NCBI GenBank assembly: GCA_900542765.1
Contig: UQOX01000032.1
Location: forward strand, 1 to 25,326
Reading direction: 5' to 3'
DNA length: 25,326 nucleotides
From: an uncultured Porphyromonadaceae bacterium
Lineage (GTDB): Bacteria > Bacteroidota > Bacteroidia > Bacteroidales > UBA11471
The position numbers and the translations under genes are program-made. The notes under the pieces were generated by a model. The model saw only the letters and a list, made by a program, of their open reading frames with translations, was not told where the DNA came from and ran no database searches. Within the stretch, counting starts at the first letter, position 1. The number at the start of each line of letters is the position of its first letter. Shown in pieces: positions 7,700 to 15,474 of the stretch.

Positions 7700-9493
7700 A
7701 TGAAGCAGTTTTTTACTATTTTTCTCTGTTTGCTGCTGGCCGCTTCCGCTGCCGGGCAGGAGTTGACGCAGGTGCAAGATACCTCCGGCAAATGGGGCTA
7801 TGTCGACGCCCAAGGTAATACGGTGATTCCCTGTAAATACGACTGGGCAGGATCTTTCCGCGAGGGCTTGGCGGCGGTTGAGTTAAACGACAAGTGGGGC
7901 TTTATCGACCAGCAAGGCAACACGGTGATTCCCTGTAAATACGACGATGTAGGATTTTTTAGCGAAGATTTAGTTAGGGTCGAATTAAACTTTAAGTGGG
8001 GTTATATCGACAAGCAAGGCAATGAGGTGATTCCCTGTAAATACGACGATGCATATGGTTTCCGCGAGGGTTTGGCTTGGGTTGAGTTAAACGGCAAGAA
8101 AGGTTGTATCAATACCCGAGGCGATTGGTTCGATACCAAGGAAGATGGGCAACGGTGGGTGGCACAACAGCGTTCCTCATTTTCATGGTTTGCCAAAACT
8201 TATGTTGAGTCTCGTGTTAATGTTTGGCAGAAGAAGGGGGAGTTTGAGAAGACGAGCGACTGGCAGGCGAGGGTCAACGAGACGACGCGCAACCGAAAGA
8301 TTGCCGAGCTCACTCGTGAGGCCGAACAACAATTTATAAAAAAGTACGGAGAAGATATGACCTACACTCTCGGTCGATATGATGCCGATAACGAGGTCTA
8401 TCTCATCACCTGCAATGATAAGGAACTGCTGGTTCCTGTACCCATAGCCGAAGCTCCGGCATTCAAGCAAAATTGGGAAAGCATGGTCAAAGCTCCGAGA
8501 TACTTTGTCGAGAATGACCGGTTGGCCGTGGCTGAGGTGGCATTCACCGTGCCGGGTGGGAAAACCTACCGGTACAGCAACGCGGCTTCGCTGCAATATA
8601 CCATGGCCGAGGTCTCCTATAACTTCGACCCCATAGAGATTTCCATGCCCGAGACGACAGTCCCGGCTGCCGGTCGGCAGACGGTAAACCGGGTGACCGT
8701 GACGGCCGGAAAGTCCGACGTCGACGTGAACATACCGCAGGGCCGCACCACCCGCGACCGCACCTTCGCCGTCATCATCGCCAACGAGAACTACACGAAG
8801 TTGTCGCCCGTCGCCTATGCGCTGAACGACGGCAAGACCTTCGGCCAGTATTGCCGTCAGACACTCGGCTTGCCCGAGACCAACATACGCTACTACGGCG
8901 ACGCCACCTACGGCACGATGCTGGCCGCCATGAGCGACATCAAGAAGATAGCCACCGCCTACGAAGGCGACATCGAGGTGCTGTTTTACTATGCGGGTCA
9001 CGGGGCCCCCGACGAGCAACAGGAGGCTTACCTGATGCCGGTCGATGCCTACGGCGTGGGCGGTGAGGCCTGCTATTCGCTGGCGCGGCTGTATAAGGAG
9101 TTAGGCGGCTTGGGGGCCCGCCGGGTCACGGTGTTCCTCGATGCCTGTTTCAGCGGATCGACCCGAGAGGGCACGATGCTGGCCTCGGCGCGAGGCGTGG
9201 CCATCAAACCCCGGAGCGCGTCGCCCACGGGCAACATGGTGGTTTTCACGGCGGCGCAGGGCGACGAGACGGCATTGCCCTACGGCTCGCAGGGCCACGG
9301 ACTGTTTACTTATTACCTGCTCAAAAAGTTGCAGGAGAGTGAGGGCGAGGTGACCTTCGGCGAACTGGGCGATTACCTCACCGAGCAGGTGAGCCGGCGT
9401 TCACAGGTGGTCAACCGTAAGAGTCAGACACCGGCCGTGCTGGTCTCCCCCTCGCTGGGTGCAACTTGGCAAACCACCCCGCTGGTGCAGTGA
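7700..9493 (+). CDS. Secreted WG-repeat and caspase (peptidase C14) protein
   Basis: 597 aa. Signal peptide at residues 1-20. Then three clear WG beta-hairpin repeats of 34 residues (from K31, K65 and K99, each K-W-G-[YF]-[VI]-D-x-Q-G-N ... VIPCKYD) and a degenerate fourth from K133. Residues 150-350 form a middle region of no recognised type. The C-terminal caspase-like domain (about 352-595) has the catalytic dyad: His434 in YYAGHGAPDE and Cys483 in FLDACFSGS. Metacaspase-like C14 enzymes usually cut after Arg/Lys; the target here is unknown. The stretch from about 7880 to 8520 looks more AT-rich than the caspase half, suggesting a mosaic gene. Probably co-transcribed with the DUF4384 gene upstream. 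Export argues against a cytoplasmic defence role, but that is not excluded. Confidence 0.88.
   Translation: MKQFFTIFLCLLLAASAAGQELTQVQDTSGKWGYVDAQGNTVIPCKYDWAGSFREGLAAVELNDKWGFIDQQGNTVIPCKYDDVGFFSEDLVRVELNFKWGYIDKQGNEVIPCKYDDAYGFREGLAWVELNGKKGCINTRGDWFDTKEDGQRWVAQQRSSFSWFAKTYVESRVNVWQKKGEFEKTSDWQARVNETTRNRKIAELTREAEQQFIKKYGEDMTYTLGRYDADNEVYLITCNDKELLVPVPIAEAPAFKQNWESMVKAPRYFVENDRLAVAEVAFTVPGGKTYRYSNAASLQYTMAEVSYNFDPIEISMPETTVPAAGRQTVNRVTVTAGKSDVDVNIPQGRTTRDRTFAVIIANENYTKLSPVAYALNDGKTFGQYCRQTLGLPETNIRYYGDATYGTMLAAMSDIKKIATAYEGDIEVLFYYAGHGAPDEQQEAYLMPVDAYGVGGEACYSLARLYKELGGLGARRVTVFLDACFSGSTREGTMLASARGVAIKPRSASPTGNMVVFTAAQGDETALPYGSQGHGLFTYYLLKKLQESEGEVTFGELGDYLTEQVSRRSQVVNRKSQTPAVLVSPSLGATWQTTPLVQ
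7790..8095 (+). repeat. Three 102-bp direct repeats encoding WG units
   Basis: Units 7790-7891, 7892-7993 and 7994-8095 share long near-identical DNA, including GGTGATTCCCTGTAAATACG at constant 102-bp spacing. The DNA-level identity exceeds what protein similarity needs, so the units are recent duplications or are kept alike by recombination; copy number could vary between strains. Confidence 0.85.
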
Positions 9494-9544
9494 CCGTCAC
9501 TCCTGTGTGAGGTGTCGCACGTCATTCCCCGCTCGACGGGGGAG

Positions 9545-10491
9545 GGTTCTGTTATTCTCCACTTGATGGGGAATCCATATTTTTGTTCATTCTTCTCTTC
9601 GGTGAGAAGAACGAACCAAGAAGAACCGCCGCCCGGTATCGGGCTTTTTCGCTCGGACGCCGACGCCTCGTTCGGGGGCTGCGGAACTCGCTGCGCTCAC
9701 ACAGTCCTCGCCCTTTTTCCGCTCTCGGCTGCCGTCCTCCCGGCCCGATAATGGCGGTTTTTCTTTTTTCCCTATCATTGGAGCTCCTTCTCGCTCGGAG
9801 GGGGCTCCGGATTCCGGGCGGAGCCCCGGAATGACAACATACGCTTTCCCTCGTCATGGTTCTGCCATTCCCCGCTTGACGGGGAATCCATGGGGTTTTT
9901 TGTTCATTCTTCTCTTCGGTGAGAAGAACGAACCAAGAAGAACCGCCGCCCGGTATCGGGCTTTTTCGCTCGGTCGCCGACGCCTCGCGCGGTGGCTGCG
10001 GAACTCGCTGCGCTCACACAGTCCTCGCCCTTTTTCCGTCCTCGGCTGCCGCCCTCCCGGCCCGATAAGGGCGGTTTTTTCTTTTTCCCCAATCGTTGGA
10101 GGCTCCTTCTTCGTTCGGAGGGGGCTCCGGATTCCGGGCGGAGCCCCGGAATGACAACATACGCTTTCCCTCGTCATGGTTCTGCCATTCCCCGCTTGAC
10201 GGGGAATCCATGGGGTTTTTTGTTCATTCTTCTCTTCGGTGAGAAGAACGAACCAAGAAGAACCGCCGCCCGGTATCGGGCTTTTTCGCTCGGACGCCGA
10301 CGCCTCGTTCGGGGGCTGCGGAACTCGCTGCGCTCACACAGTCCTCGCCCTCTTTCCGCCCTCCCGGCCCGATAAGGGAGGTTTCCCCTTTTCCCTATTT
10401 GCGTGTTTTTGCTTGTTTCCCTTTTATTTCCTTCTCCCTTTTCGCTTGAAAGGTGAGGGTTCTGTCATTCCCCGCATGACGGGGATTCCAC
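9545..10491. repeat. Tandem array of about three 280-320 bp non-coding units
   Basis: Unit starts (GGTTCTG...) are at 9545, 9858 and 10178, with a last partial copy at 10458-10491; spacing 313, 320 and 280 bp. Each unit opens with an ATTCCCCG / CGGGGAAT palindrome (copy 1 is degenerate), then TTCTTCTC / GAGAAGAA with a TTCGGT loop, then GCCCG-GTAT-CGGGC, then a conserved block around GAACTCGCTGCGCTC. The two full units end in GGGGCTCCG / CGGAGCCCC. Open frames occur on both strands but are low-complexity Arg/Pro-rich, repeat with the unit, and have no start context, so no gene is called. One more palindrome of the first kind sits at 9523-9542, close after the caspase stop, and may act as its terminator. 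Confidence 0.85.
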
Positions 10492-10707
10492 AAAACAACC
10501 CTCTCAACACCACTGGATTCACGCTCTGCGGCGGGAATGGCGGCATGTGCCCCCAAAGACAGCATACGGTGAAATGGCAAAAAAAGAGGGGCGGGAATGA
10601 CAGAAAAGGTGTGGTAAGGCTGTCGAAAAAAGGCTTATTCCGAAGTCGGGCATATCGTTCCCCCGGAGGTTTGTGCCCCCCCCCTTTTTGCGAGGTTCTG
10701 AAAAATA
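10491..10707. other. Gene-free spacer between repeat array and tRNA-Gln terminator
   Basis: No convincing gene. It holds scattered pieces that resemble the array (GGGCGGGAATGAC-like), and a nine-C run at 10676-10684 directly followed by five T. I see no promoter or conserved RNA here. Confidence 0.5.
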
Positions 10708-10745
10708 AAAATCGCCAGCCGGCTGACAAGCCAGTTGACGATTTT
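10708..10745 (-). terminator. Rho-independent terminator after tRNA-Gln
   Basis: On the minus strand a 16-bp stem with one mismatch and some G-T pairs (starting AAAATCG, ending CGATTTT, six-base loop TTGTCA) is followed by TTATTTTT. It begins 7 bp after the tRNA 3' end. Confidence 0.75.
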
Positions 10746-10751
10746 CCGCCG

Positions 10752-10822
10752 TTGCCCGGGAAGGACTCGAACCCTCACAGGCGGAACCAGAATCCGAAGT
10801 GCTACCATTACACCACCGGGCA
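10752..10822 (-). tRNA. tRNA-Gln (CTG)
   Basis: 71 nt. Acceptor TGCCCGG pairs with CCGGGCA; T-arm GAGGG-TTCGAGT-CCTTC; anticodon loop TTCTGGT gives CTG. The 3' CCA is not encoded (discriminator A followed by CGG). It lies 68 bp downstream of plsC. A possible -7 box TAAATTTG on the minus strand at 10842-10849 has no good -33, so transcription from plsC is also possible. Confidence 0.9.
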
Positions 10823-10890
10823 ATTTTCGACTGCAAAGGTGCAAATTTATTTGATATGCTGTATGCTTTGCGAAGGCTTTTTTCTGTCGA

Positions 10891-11631
10891 TTAACTTTTG
10901 TTAGCAATCGGGCCTTGTTGCGGTAAGGCCGACTCGATGGCGCGGTAGGTTGTGTCGATGAGTGCGTCCATATCGTAGTGCCCATCGGCACCGGGATACA
11001 CGGGCTCGTGTATGGTGAGGGTGATTTTCCCGGGGCGTATGATTTTGGAACTTTTCGGCAACACCCGGTAAGAGCCGTCGATGGTCATGGGCACGACGGG
11101 CAGGGAGAGGTCGTCGGCAATCTGGTAGGCTCCTTTCTTGAAACGGTGCAGCTGTCCGTCGGGGGTGCGGGAACCTTCGGGGAAAACAACGAGCGACATG
11201 CCGCGGGTGAGGATTTTCTCGGCGGCGGCCAATGTCTCGCGCAATCCCTTGCCCGAACGGTCGACGAAGATGAATCCCGCGGCAGCGCAGGCCGCCCCGA
11301 CAAAAGGTATGCGGCGCAAGGTGTTTTTCATCATCCATTTGAATTTGTGCCCGAGATAGCCATAGACCAGGAAGATGTCGTAGGCGCCTTGATGGTTGGC
11401 CACAAAGACATAAGAGGTGGAGCGGTCGAGTTTCTCGCGACCTTTGACTTCGACGCGCACCAAAGATACGATGCAGAAGAGGCGCGACCAAATGAGCCCG
11501 GGATAATATCCCCACACGCGATGGTCGCCGAGGAAACAACCGATGATGGTGACAAGAGCCGCGATAATCGTGACGACTACCATGATGGGCATGACGATGA
11601 GCCACTGGTAAAGGAAATGCAGGATAATCAT
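10891..11631 (-). CDS. plsC: 1-acyl-sn-glycerol-3-phosphate acyltransferase
   Basis: 246 aa. Transfers an acyl chain to the sn-2 position of lysophosphatidic acid, giving phosphatidic acid, at the inner membrane. The N-terminal hydrophobic segment (residues about 4-34) anchors it. The acyltransferase motifs are visible: H80-x4-D85 (NHQGAYD), a GFIFVDR block at about 119-125, FPEGSRT at 150-156 and a VVPMTI block near 188. Length is normal for bacterial PlsC. It follows the tRNA operon terminator by about 34 bp; no TAnnTTTG box was found in that gap, so its promoter is unclear. Related lyso-ornithine-lipid acyltransferases share these motifs and cannot be excluded. Confidence 0.92.
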   Translation of the reverse strand: MIILHFLYQWLIVMPIMVVVTIIAALVTIIGCFLGDHRVWGYYPGLIWSRLFCIVSLVRVEVKGREKLDRSTSYVFVANHQGAYDIFLVYGYLGHKFKWMMKNTLRRIPFVGAACAAAGFIFVDRSGKGLRETLAAAEKILTRGMSLVVFPEGSRTPDGQLHRFKKGAYQIADDLSLPVVPMTIDGSYRVLPKSSKIIRPGKITLTIHEPVYPGADGHYDMDALIDTTYRAIESALPQQGPIANKS

Positions 11632-11664
11632 AACCGAACGGGTATTAAGAATGCGTAAATACAG

Positions 11665-11698
11665 AAAAAGGCATTGTAACGATTTACAATGCCTTTTT
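11665..11698 (-). terminator. Terminator of the four-tRNA operon
   Basis: A perfect 15-bp stem (AAAAAGGCATTGTAA and its complement) with a four-base loop, ending in a T run. It starts 2 bp after the encoded CCA of tRNA-Leu. Being symmetrical it could work on both strands, but only the minus strand has an upstream gene here. Confidence 0.85.
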
Positions 11699-11700
11699 CT

Positions 11701-11787
11701 TGGTGTCCGAGATGAGATTCGAACTCACACGATCCAATGATCACTACCCCCTCAAAGTAGCGTGTCTACCAATTTCACCACCCGGAC
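11701..11787 (-). tRNA. tRNA-Leu (GAG)
   Basis: 87 nt including an encoded 3' CCA. Acceptor GTCCGGG pairs with CTCGGAC (one G-T); anticodon stem CTACT/GGTAG with loop TTGAGGG gives GAG; the long variable arm is that of a class II tRNA. Last gene of the tRNA operon. Confidence 0.93.
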
Positions 11788-11812
11788 AAATAACGTTTCG
11801 TTTATATGAAGG

Positions 11813-11897
11813 TGCCCAAAACAGGACTCGAACCTGCACGTTCGTAATGAACACTAGTCCCTGAAACTAGCGCGTCTACCAATTCCGCCATTTGGGC
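11813..11897 (-). tRNA. tRNA-Leu (CAG)
   Basis: 85 nt, class II with a long variable arm. Acceptor GCCCAAA pairs with TTTGGGC, anticodon loop TTCAGGG gives CAG. The discriminator A is followed by CCT, so the complete CCA is not encoded. Confidence 0.93.
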
Positions 11898-11918
11898 TCG
11901 AGAACTTCGTAAAACGAA

Positions 11919-11994
11919 TGGAGCGAAAAACGGGACTCGAACCCGCGACCCTAACCTTGGCAAGGTTATGCTCTACCAACTGAGCTATTTTCGC
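11919..11994 (-). tRNA. tRNA-Gly (GCC), copy 2
   Basis: 76 nt including an encoded CCA. Acceptor GCGAAAA/TTTTCGC, discriminator T as usual for bacterial tRNA-Gly, anticodon loop TTGCCAA gives GCC. The body looks identical to the copy at 12024-12096. Confidence 0.95.
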
Positions 11995-12023
11995 ATGATC
12001 AATATGTCAAAGAAATTTTGTAG

Positions 12024-12096
12024 AGCGAAAAACGGGACTCGAACCCGCGACCCTAACCTTGGCAAGGTTATGCTCTACCAACTGAGCTATTTTCGC
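12024..12096 (-). tRNA. tRNA-Gly (GCC), copy 1
   Basis: 73 nt; body sequence the same as the neighbouring copy, but followed by CTA, so the CCA is not encoded. First gene of the tRNA operon, about 11 bp after the promoter -7 box. Confidence 0.95.
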
Positions 12097-12107
12097 GTTT
12101 GCGGTTG

Positions 12108-12138
12108 CAAATATACGACGGTTGTTTGACTTGTGCAA
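12108..12138 (-). promoter_or_regulatory. Promoter of the tRNA operon
   Basis: Minus strand TTG (12136-12138), 20 bp, TATATTTG (12108-12115). Expected start within a few bases of the first tRNA-Gly. Confidence 0.75.
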
Positions 12139-12192
12139 ATAGTTATGTCGTTTTTTTTCTACAAAAATAAATGCGTTTTGTAAATGAGGCAT

Positions 12193-12792
12193 TTACCGAC
12201 GGCCAATCATGGCAAAAAATTCTTCGCGACGCGCCAATTCTTCAAAAACACCCGTGTAGGAGCTGGTCGTGGTCACGGCGCCCTGCTTCTCTACCCCGCG
12301 CATCTGCATGCAGAGGTGGCGCGACTCGACGACGACGATGACACCTTGTGCGTCGAGGGCAGCCTGCAAGCTCTCGCAGATCTCGGCCGTGAGCCGTTCC
12401 TGCAACTGCAAGCGGCGGGCAAAGGCATCGACAAGGCGGGCCAGCTTGCTGAGACCGGTCACGCAACCGTTGGGCACATAGCCGATGTGGACTTTCCCGA
12501 AGAACGGGAGTATGTGATGTTCGCAAAACGAGTAAAACTCGATGTCTTTGACAACGACCATTTGTCCGCGGGAGCCGTATTCTTCTTTGAAGATGGCCGA
12601 TTTGATGATGGCTTCGGGCGACTTCTTGTAGCCCGATGTGAGCGCGAGCATGGCTTTGGCTGCACGCAGGGGCGTTTTTACGAGGCCCTCGCGGGTGGGG
12701 TCTTCGCCCAGAATTTCGAGTATGGCTTTGTAATGGGCGGCCAACAGCTCCACGCGCTGGTCGTCGGAAAGATTCTTTATACTGTCGGACAT
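12193..12792 (-). CDS. folE: GTP cyclohydrolase I
   Basis: 199 aa. Converts GTP to 7,8-dihydroneopterin triphosphate, the first step of tetrahydrofolate synthesis; cytosolic decamer. The zinc ligands are visible: C90 and H93 in SFCEHHILPF, and C161 in SRHLCMQMRG. The VHIGYVPNG and LSKLARLVDAFARRLQ blocks (101-131) and the terminal TSSYTGVF are typical. The length is that of a short-N-terminus bacterial FolE. It starts 3 bp after the SPOR gene stop, so it is the last gene of the minus-strand operon from 16006. No strong terminator is seen between it and the tRNA promoter. Confidence 0.97.
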   Translation of the reverse strand: MSDSIKNLSDDQRVELLAAHYKAILEILGEDPTREGLVKTPLRAAKAMLALTSGYKKSPEAIIKSAIFKEEYGSRGQMVVVKDIEFYSFCEHHILPFFGKVHIGYVPNGCVTGLSKLARLVDAFARRLQLQERLTAEICESLQAALDAQGVIVVVESRHLCMQMRGVEKQGAVTTTSSYTGVFEELARREEFFAMIGRR

Positions 12793-12795
12793 GTA

Positions 12796-13281
12796 TTATT
12801 CTTTATATAAGGGCAACACGATTTCGTCTTTGACGATACGCATCTCGACCGAATATTTGGGAAATTTTTTCTTCAACTTCTGCATCTGCACATTGGCTTC
12901 TTCGTAGGTGCGATAATCGCCTACTCGCAGACGCCAAAAGGGGGAGAGGTAAGTTACATAGATGGGAATCTCGGGCATATCCTGTGCCACGACGTCGGAA
13001 CGCAACTCGGCCTCTTCGCGGGAGTCGCGCTTGTTGTCGGAGAAAAGTTGTATGCGGTATCCCTGCGTGGCGATGTTTCCGTCTTTGTCGACCTTCAACG
13101 TGCCGCTGTTGCGGGAGAGGCGCACGTCGAGTGCCGAATCCTGATGCAATACGACCCGGGTGCCTTGTACCGAGCGTTGCAACGACTGCACGATGGTCGT
13201 GTCGGTGGTGTATTCCTGCGCTTTTGCGACAGAAACCCCGCACACGACGAGGAGGGATAGGAAGAGCGATTTCAGGGTCAT
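12796..13281 (-). CDS. SPOR domain protein, exported
   Basis: 161 aa. Signal peptide at residues 1-22 (ending KAQ). The C-terminal half, about 75-158, is a SPOR domain: GYRIQLFSD, then FWRLRVGDYRTYEEANVQMQ, then a final strand before VLPLYKE. SPOR domains bind peptidoglycan stripped of stem peptides, mostly at division septa, so a periplasmic cell-wall role is expected. The frame is open upstream to 13602, but that part is the antisense of tpiA; the ATG at 13281 gives the signal peptide. There are 74 bp between tpiA and this gene without a promoter match, and 3 bp to folE. Confidence 0.88.
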   Translation of the reverse strand: MTLKSLFLSLLVVCGVSVAKAQEYTTDTTIVQSLQRSVQGTRVVLHQDSALDVRLSRNSGTLKVDKDGNIATQGYRIQLFSDNKRDSREEAELRSDVVAQDMPEIPIYVTYLSPFWRLRVGDYRTYEEANVQMQKLKKKFPKYSVEMRIVKDEIVLPLYKE

Positions 13282-13355
13282 AACGGTAAATCGGGAATAA
13301 AACGAGGCCCGGGACGGTGCGAAACCCTCCCGGTGCACTCGCATTGGGGTTATAC

Positions 13356-14111
13356 TTAGAATGCTTCGATGATACCCATGAACGATTCTACTTCGAGAGC
13401 AGCACCGCCGATGAGTCCGCCATCGACATCGGGATTGGCGAAGAGCTCTTTGGCATTGGACGGTTTGCAGCTTCCGCCATAGAGGATTGAGCAGTTTTCG
13501 GCCACCTCTTTCCCGTATTTCTCGGCGAGGGTTTGGCGAATAAAGGCGTGCATCTCCTGGGCTTGGGCGGCCGTTGCGGTTTTTCCGGTACCGATGGCCC
13601 ATACGGGTTCGTAGGCGAGAATGATTTTCCCGAACTCTTCGGCCGAGAGGTTGAAGAGCGACCCTTCGATTTGGGCTTTTACGACATCGAAGTGTTTGCC
13701 GGCTTCACGTTCTTCGAGCACTTCGCCGATGCAGAATATCGGGGTCAGGTTGTTGGCCAGGGCGAGAAGCACTTTCTCTTTGAGGATTTCAGGCGTCTCG
13801 TGATAGTAGGCACGACGCTCGGAGTGTCCCAAGATGACATATTTGGCGCCGGTCGATGCAACCATGGCGGCCGATACTTCACCGGTGTAAGCGCCAGAGG
13901 CCTTGTCGGCGCAGTTCTCGGCGGCAACGCCTATTTTGGCCGTATCGATGGCTTGTGCTACCGATGCGAGATGGATAAAGGGGGTACCGATTATCACATC
14001 GCAATTTACTTTTTTACCTGCCAAAGCGGCTTCAATACCTTTTGCCAATGTCAAACCTTCTTGCAGGGTTTTGTTCATTTTCCAGTTCCCTGCGACAATG
14101 TTTTTTCTCAT
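13356..14111 (-). CDS. tpiA: Triosephosphate isomerase
   Basis: 251 aa TIM barrel, normal length. Interconverts dihydroxyacetone phosphate and glyceraldehyde 3-phosphate in glycolysis. Catalytic residues: N9 and K11 in GNWKMN, H96 in GHSERR, E168 in [11 protein letters not shown], with the phosphate-binding YGGS and GGLIGGAAL loops near the C-terminus. It starts 13 bp after the BT_3928-like gene, within an operon order (DUF1599, BT_3928-like, tpiA, SPOR, folE) that I recall as shared among Bacteroidales. Confidence 0.98.
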   Translation of the reverse strand: MRKNIVAGNWKMNKTLQEGLTLAKGIEAALAGKKVNCDVIIGTPFIHLASVAQAIDTAKIGVAAENCADKASGAYTGEVSAAMVASTGAKYVILGHSERRAYYHETPEILKEKVLLALANNLTPIFCIGEVLEEREAGKHFDVVKAQIEGSLFNLSAEEFGKIILAYEPVWAIGTGKTATAAQAQEMHAFIRQTLAEKYGKEVAENCSILYGGSCKPSNAKELFANPDVDGGLIGGAALEVESFMGIIEAF

Positions 14112-14124
14112 AATCGATTATATG

Positions 14125-15474
14125 TTATTTATTTGGGTTCTTTTCGATGTTTTTATGGGTTTTCTCCATCAGGTTTTCTCTCATTTTGCGCAGACGGGCT
14201 AAACGCCTGACGCGGGCCTGCACGACGTATGCCTCGACCGTCTTCGAGGTGAGCAGCAGAAGCAGCATCGGCACGAAAAAGATAATCAGCACCGTGAGCA
14301 ACGGCCGCATGGGGCTGTATGGCGTGAGTTGCCCGAAGGGGAGCTCGTCGATGGGAGCGTTCAACTCGGCCTCTTCGGGGAGGCGGGAGGGGCGCACTTT
14401 CTGCACGATGACTCCGTCGTGGAGGAGCACGATGCCGGGATTGCCGCGTACAATCGTCTGTATGGTCGAAGCGTCCATCGAATATATGGGATAATCGGCA
14501 CCCGTGTTGTCTTGCCACTCGGCAATTTCTTCGGGGGTGGAAGCGGTGAGGCAATAGAGGTTGTAGTGGTACTCGCGGGTGTAATCGTAGAGCTCGTCGA
14601 GCTTGTCGATGACACCGCTCTCGGCAAAGGCCAGCGACGGCGACATGATGAGGAAGGTGTAGCCGGGGTCGGAGAGTATGGCGTCGGTGATGTCGTCTTC
14701 GCCATCGTAGATGACGAAGTTGGTAATATCTTGCTGTGTCGGCATCTTCTCTTCGATGCGTGCCACAAAATGCCAGGCGGTATCGGTGGGCAGCTCATCG
14801 ACGGTAAAGAGTTCTTCGCGGTCGCCGTTGCGATAGAGATAACGTGTCTGGTCGAAGGCTTCGGACGAGATGGCCCGGCTGATGTCGGTTCCTACTTTGT
14901 AGGGACGGAAATCGAATATCGGCTGGTTGTAATAGGCATGCAGCGAAAGTCCTACGGCAAAGAAGAACACAAAGTAGAGCGTGAGCGATTGTATCTCCTT
15001 GTGATAGATGCTTTTCACCTTGCGGTTACCCCACACGAGGAAGATGGATATGAGCAGGAGCACGACGTTCTTGGCAAACGATTGCCAATGGGTGAGATAG
15101 AGAGCCTCTCCGAAGCAGCCGCAGTCGCTGATGGGGTCGGCCAATGCCAGGTAAAGCGTCAGCGGTGTCATGACAAGCATCGTGAGAAACAGCATCACCG
15201 ATGAGACCCGCCGATAGGAGCCAAAGAGCAGGCTGACGCCCAATATCATCTCATAAACTCCCAGGCATACGGCCAGGAAAAAGGCGATGGGCATCATGAA
15301 GTCAATACCGAAAGCCGAGAGATATTCGCGTATCTTCAACGACATGCCGGCCGGGTCGACCGTCTTGACAAACCCCGAGAAAGCAAATGTCGCACCGGCC
15401 ACCAAACGGGCCAGGACGACAAGCAATGGCGCGACTTTGCGCCGCCACAGGGGGTATGCCTTTTTACTCTCCAT
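14125..15474 (-). CDS. BT_3928-like DoxX/MauE membrane protein with C-terminal thioredoxin-like region
   Basis: 449 aa. The first about 180 residues hold five hydrophobic segments of DoxX/MauE type, with the opening GATFAFSGFVKTVDP and a conserved DCGCFGE after the third segment; a CxC there recalls MauE/VKOR-type disulfide handling. A periplasmic part of about 200 residues (190-385) ends in text that may be a degraded thioredoxin fold (IPxYSMDASTIQTIVRGNPGIVLLHDG), lacking a CxxC. One more membrane segment lies at about 391-412, then a basic tail. This matches what is called the BT_3928 family in Bacteroides, of unknown function. Its 5' end overlaps the DUF1599 gene by 11 bp and tpiA follows 13 bp later, so it is tightly co-expressed with both. 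A redox or thiol role is inference. Confidence 0.85.
   Translation of the reverse strand: MESKKAYPLWRRKVAPLLVVLARLVAGATFAFSGFVKTVDPAGMSLKIREYLSAFGIDFMMPIAFFLAVCLGVYEMILGVSLLFGSYRRVSSVMLFLTMLVMTPLTLYLALADPISDCGCFGEALYLTHWQSFAKNVVLLLISIFLVWGNRKVKSIYHKEIQSLTLYFVFFFAVGLSLHAYYNQPIFDFRPYKVGTDISRAISSEAFDQTRYLYRNGDREELFTVDELPTDTAWHFVARIEEKMPTQQDITNFVIYDGEDDITDAILSDPGYTFLIMSPSLAFAESGVIDKLDELYDYTREYHYNLYCLTASTPEEIAEWQDNTGADYPIYSMDASTIQTIVRGNPGIVLLHDGVIVQKVRPSRLPEEAELNAPIDELPFGQLTPYSPMRPLLTVLIIFFVPMLLLLLTSKTVEAYVVQARVRRLARLRKMRENLMEKTHKNIEKNPNK

Noticed and set aside
7700..9493. Caspase as part of an anti-phage system
   Set aside because: The protein has a signal peptide and its only partner is another exported protein; no sensor ATPase, pore or nucleotide cyclase lies nearby.
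9552..10375. Several Arg/Pro-rich open frames on both strands
   Set aside because: They follow the repeat unit, recur in each copy and exist on both strands at once; no start context or protein signature.
9545..10491. Insertion sequence
   Set aside because: No transposase frame, no clear terminal inverted repeats with target duplication around the array; kept only as a repeat.
12139..12192. Terminator after folE
   Set aside because: Only short A/T stems (ACAAAA/TTTTGT, AAATG/CATTT) can be formed; too weak to call.
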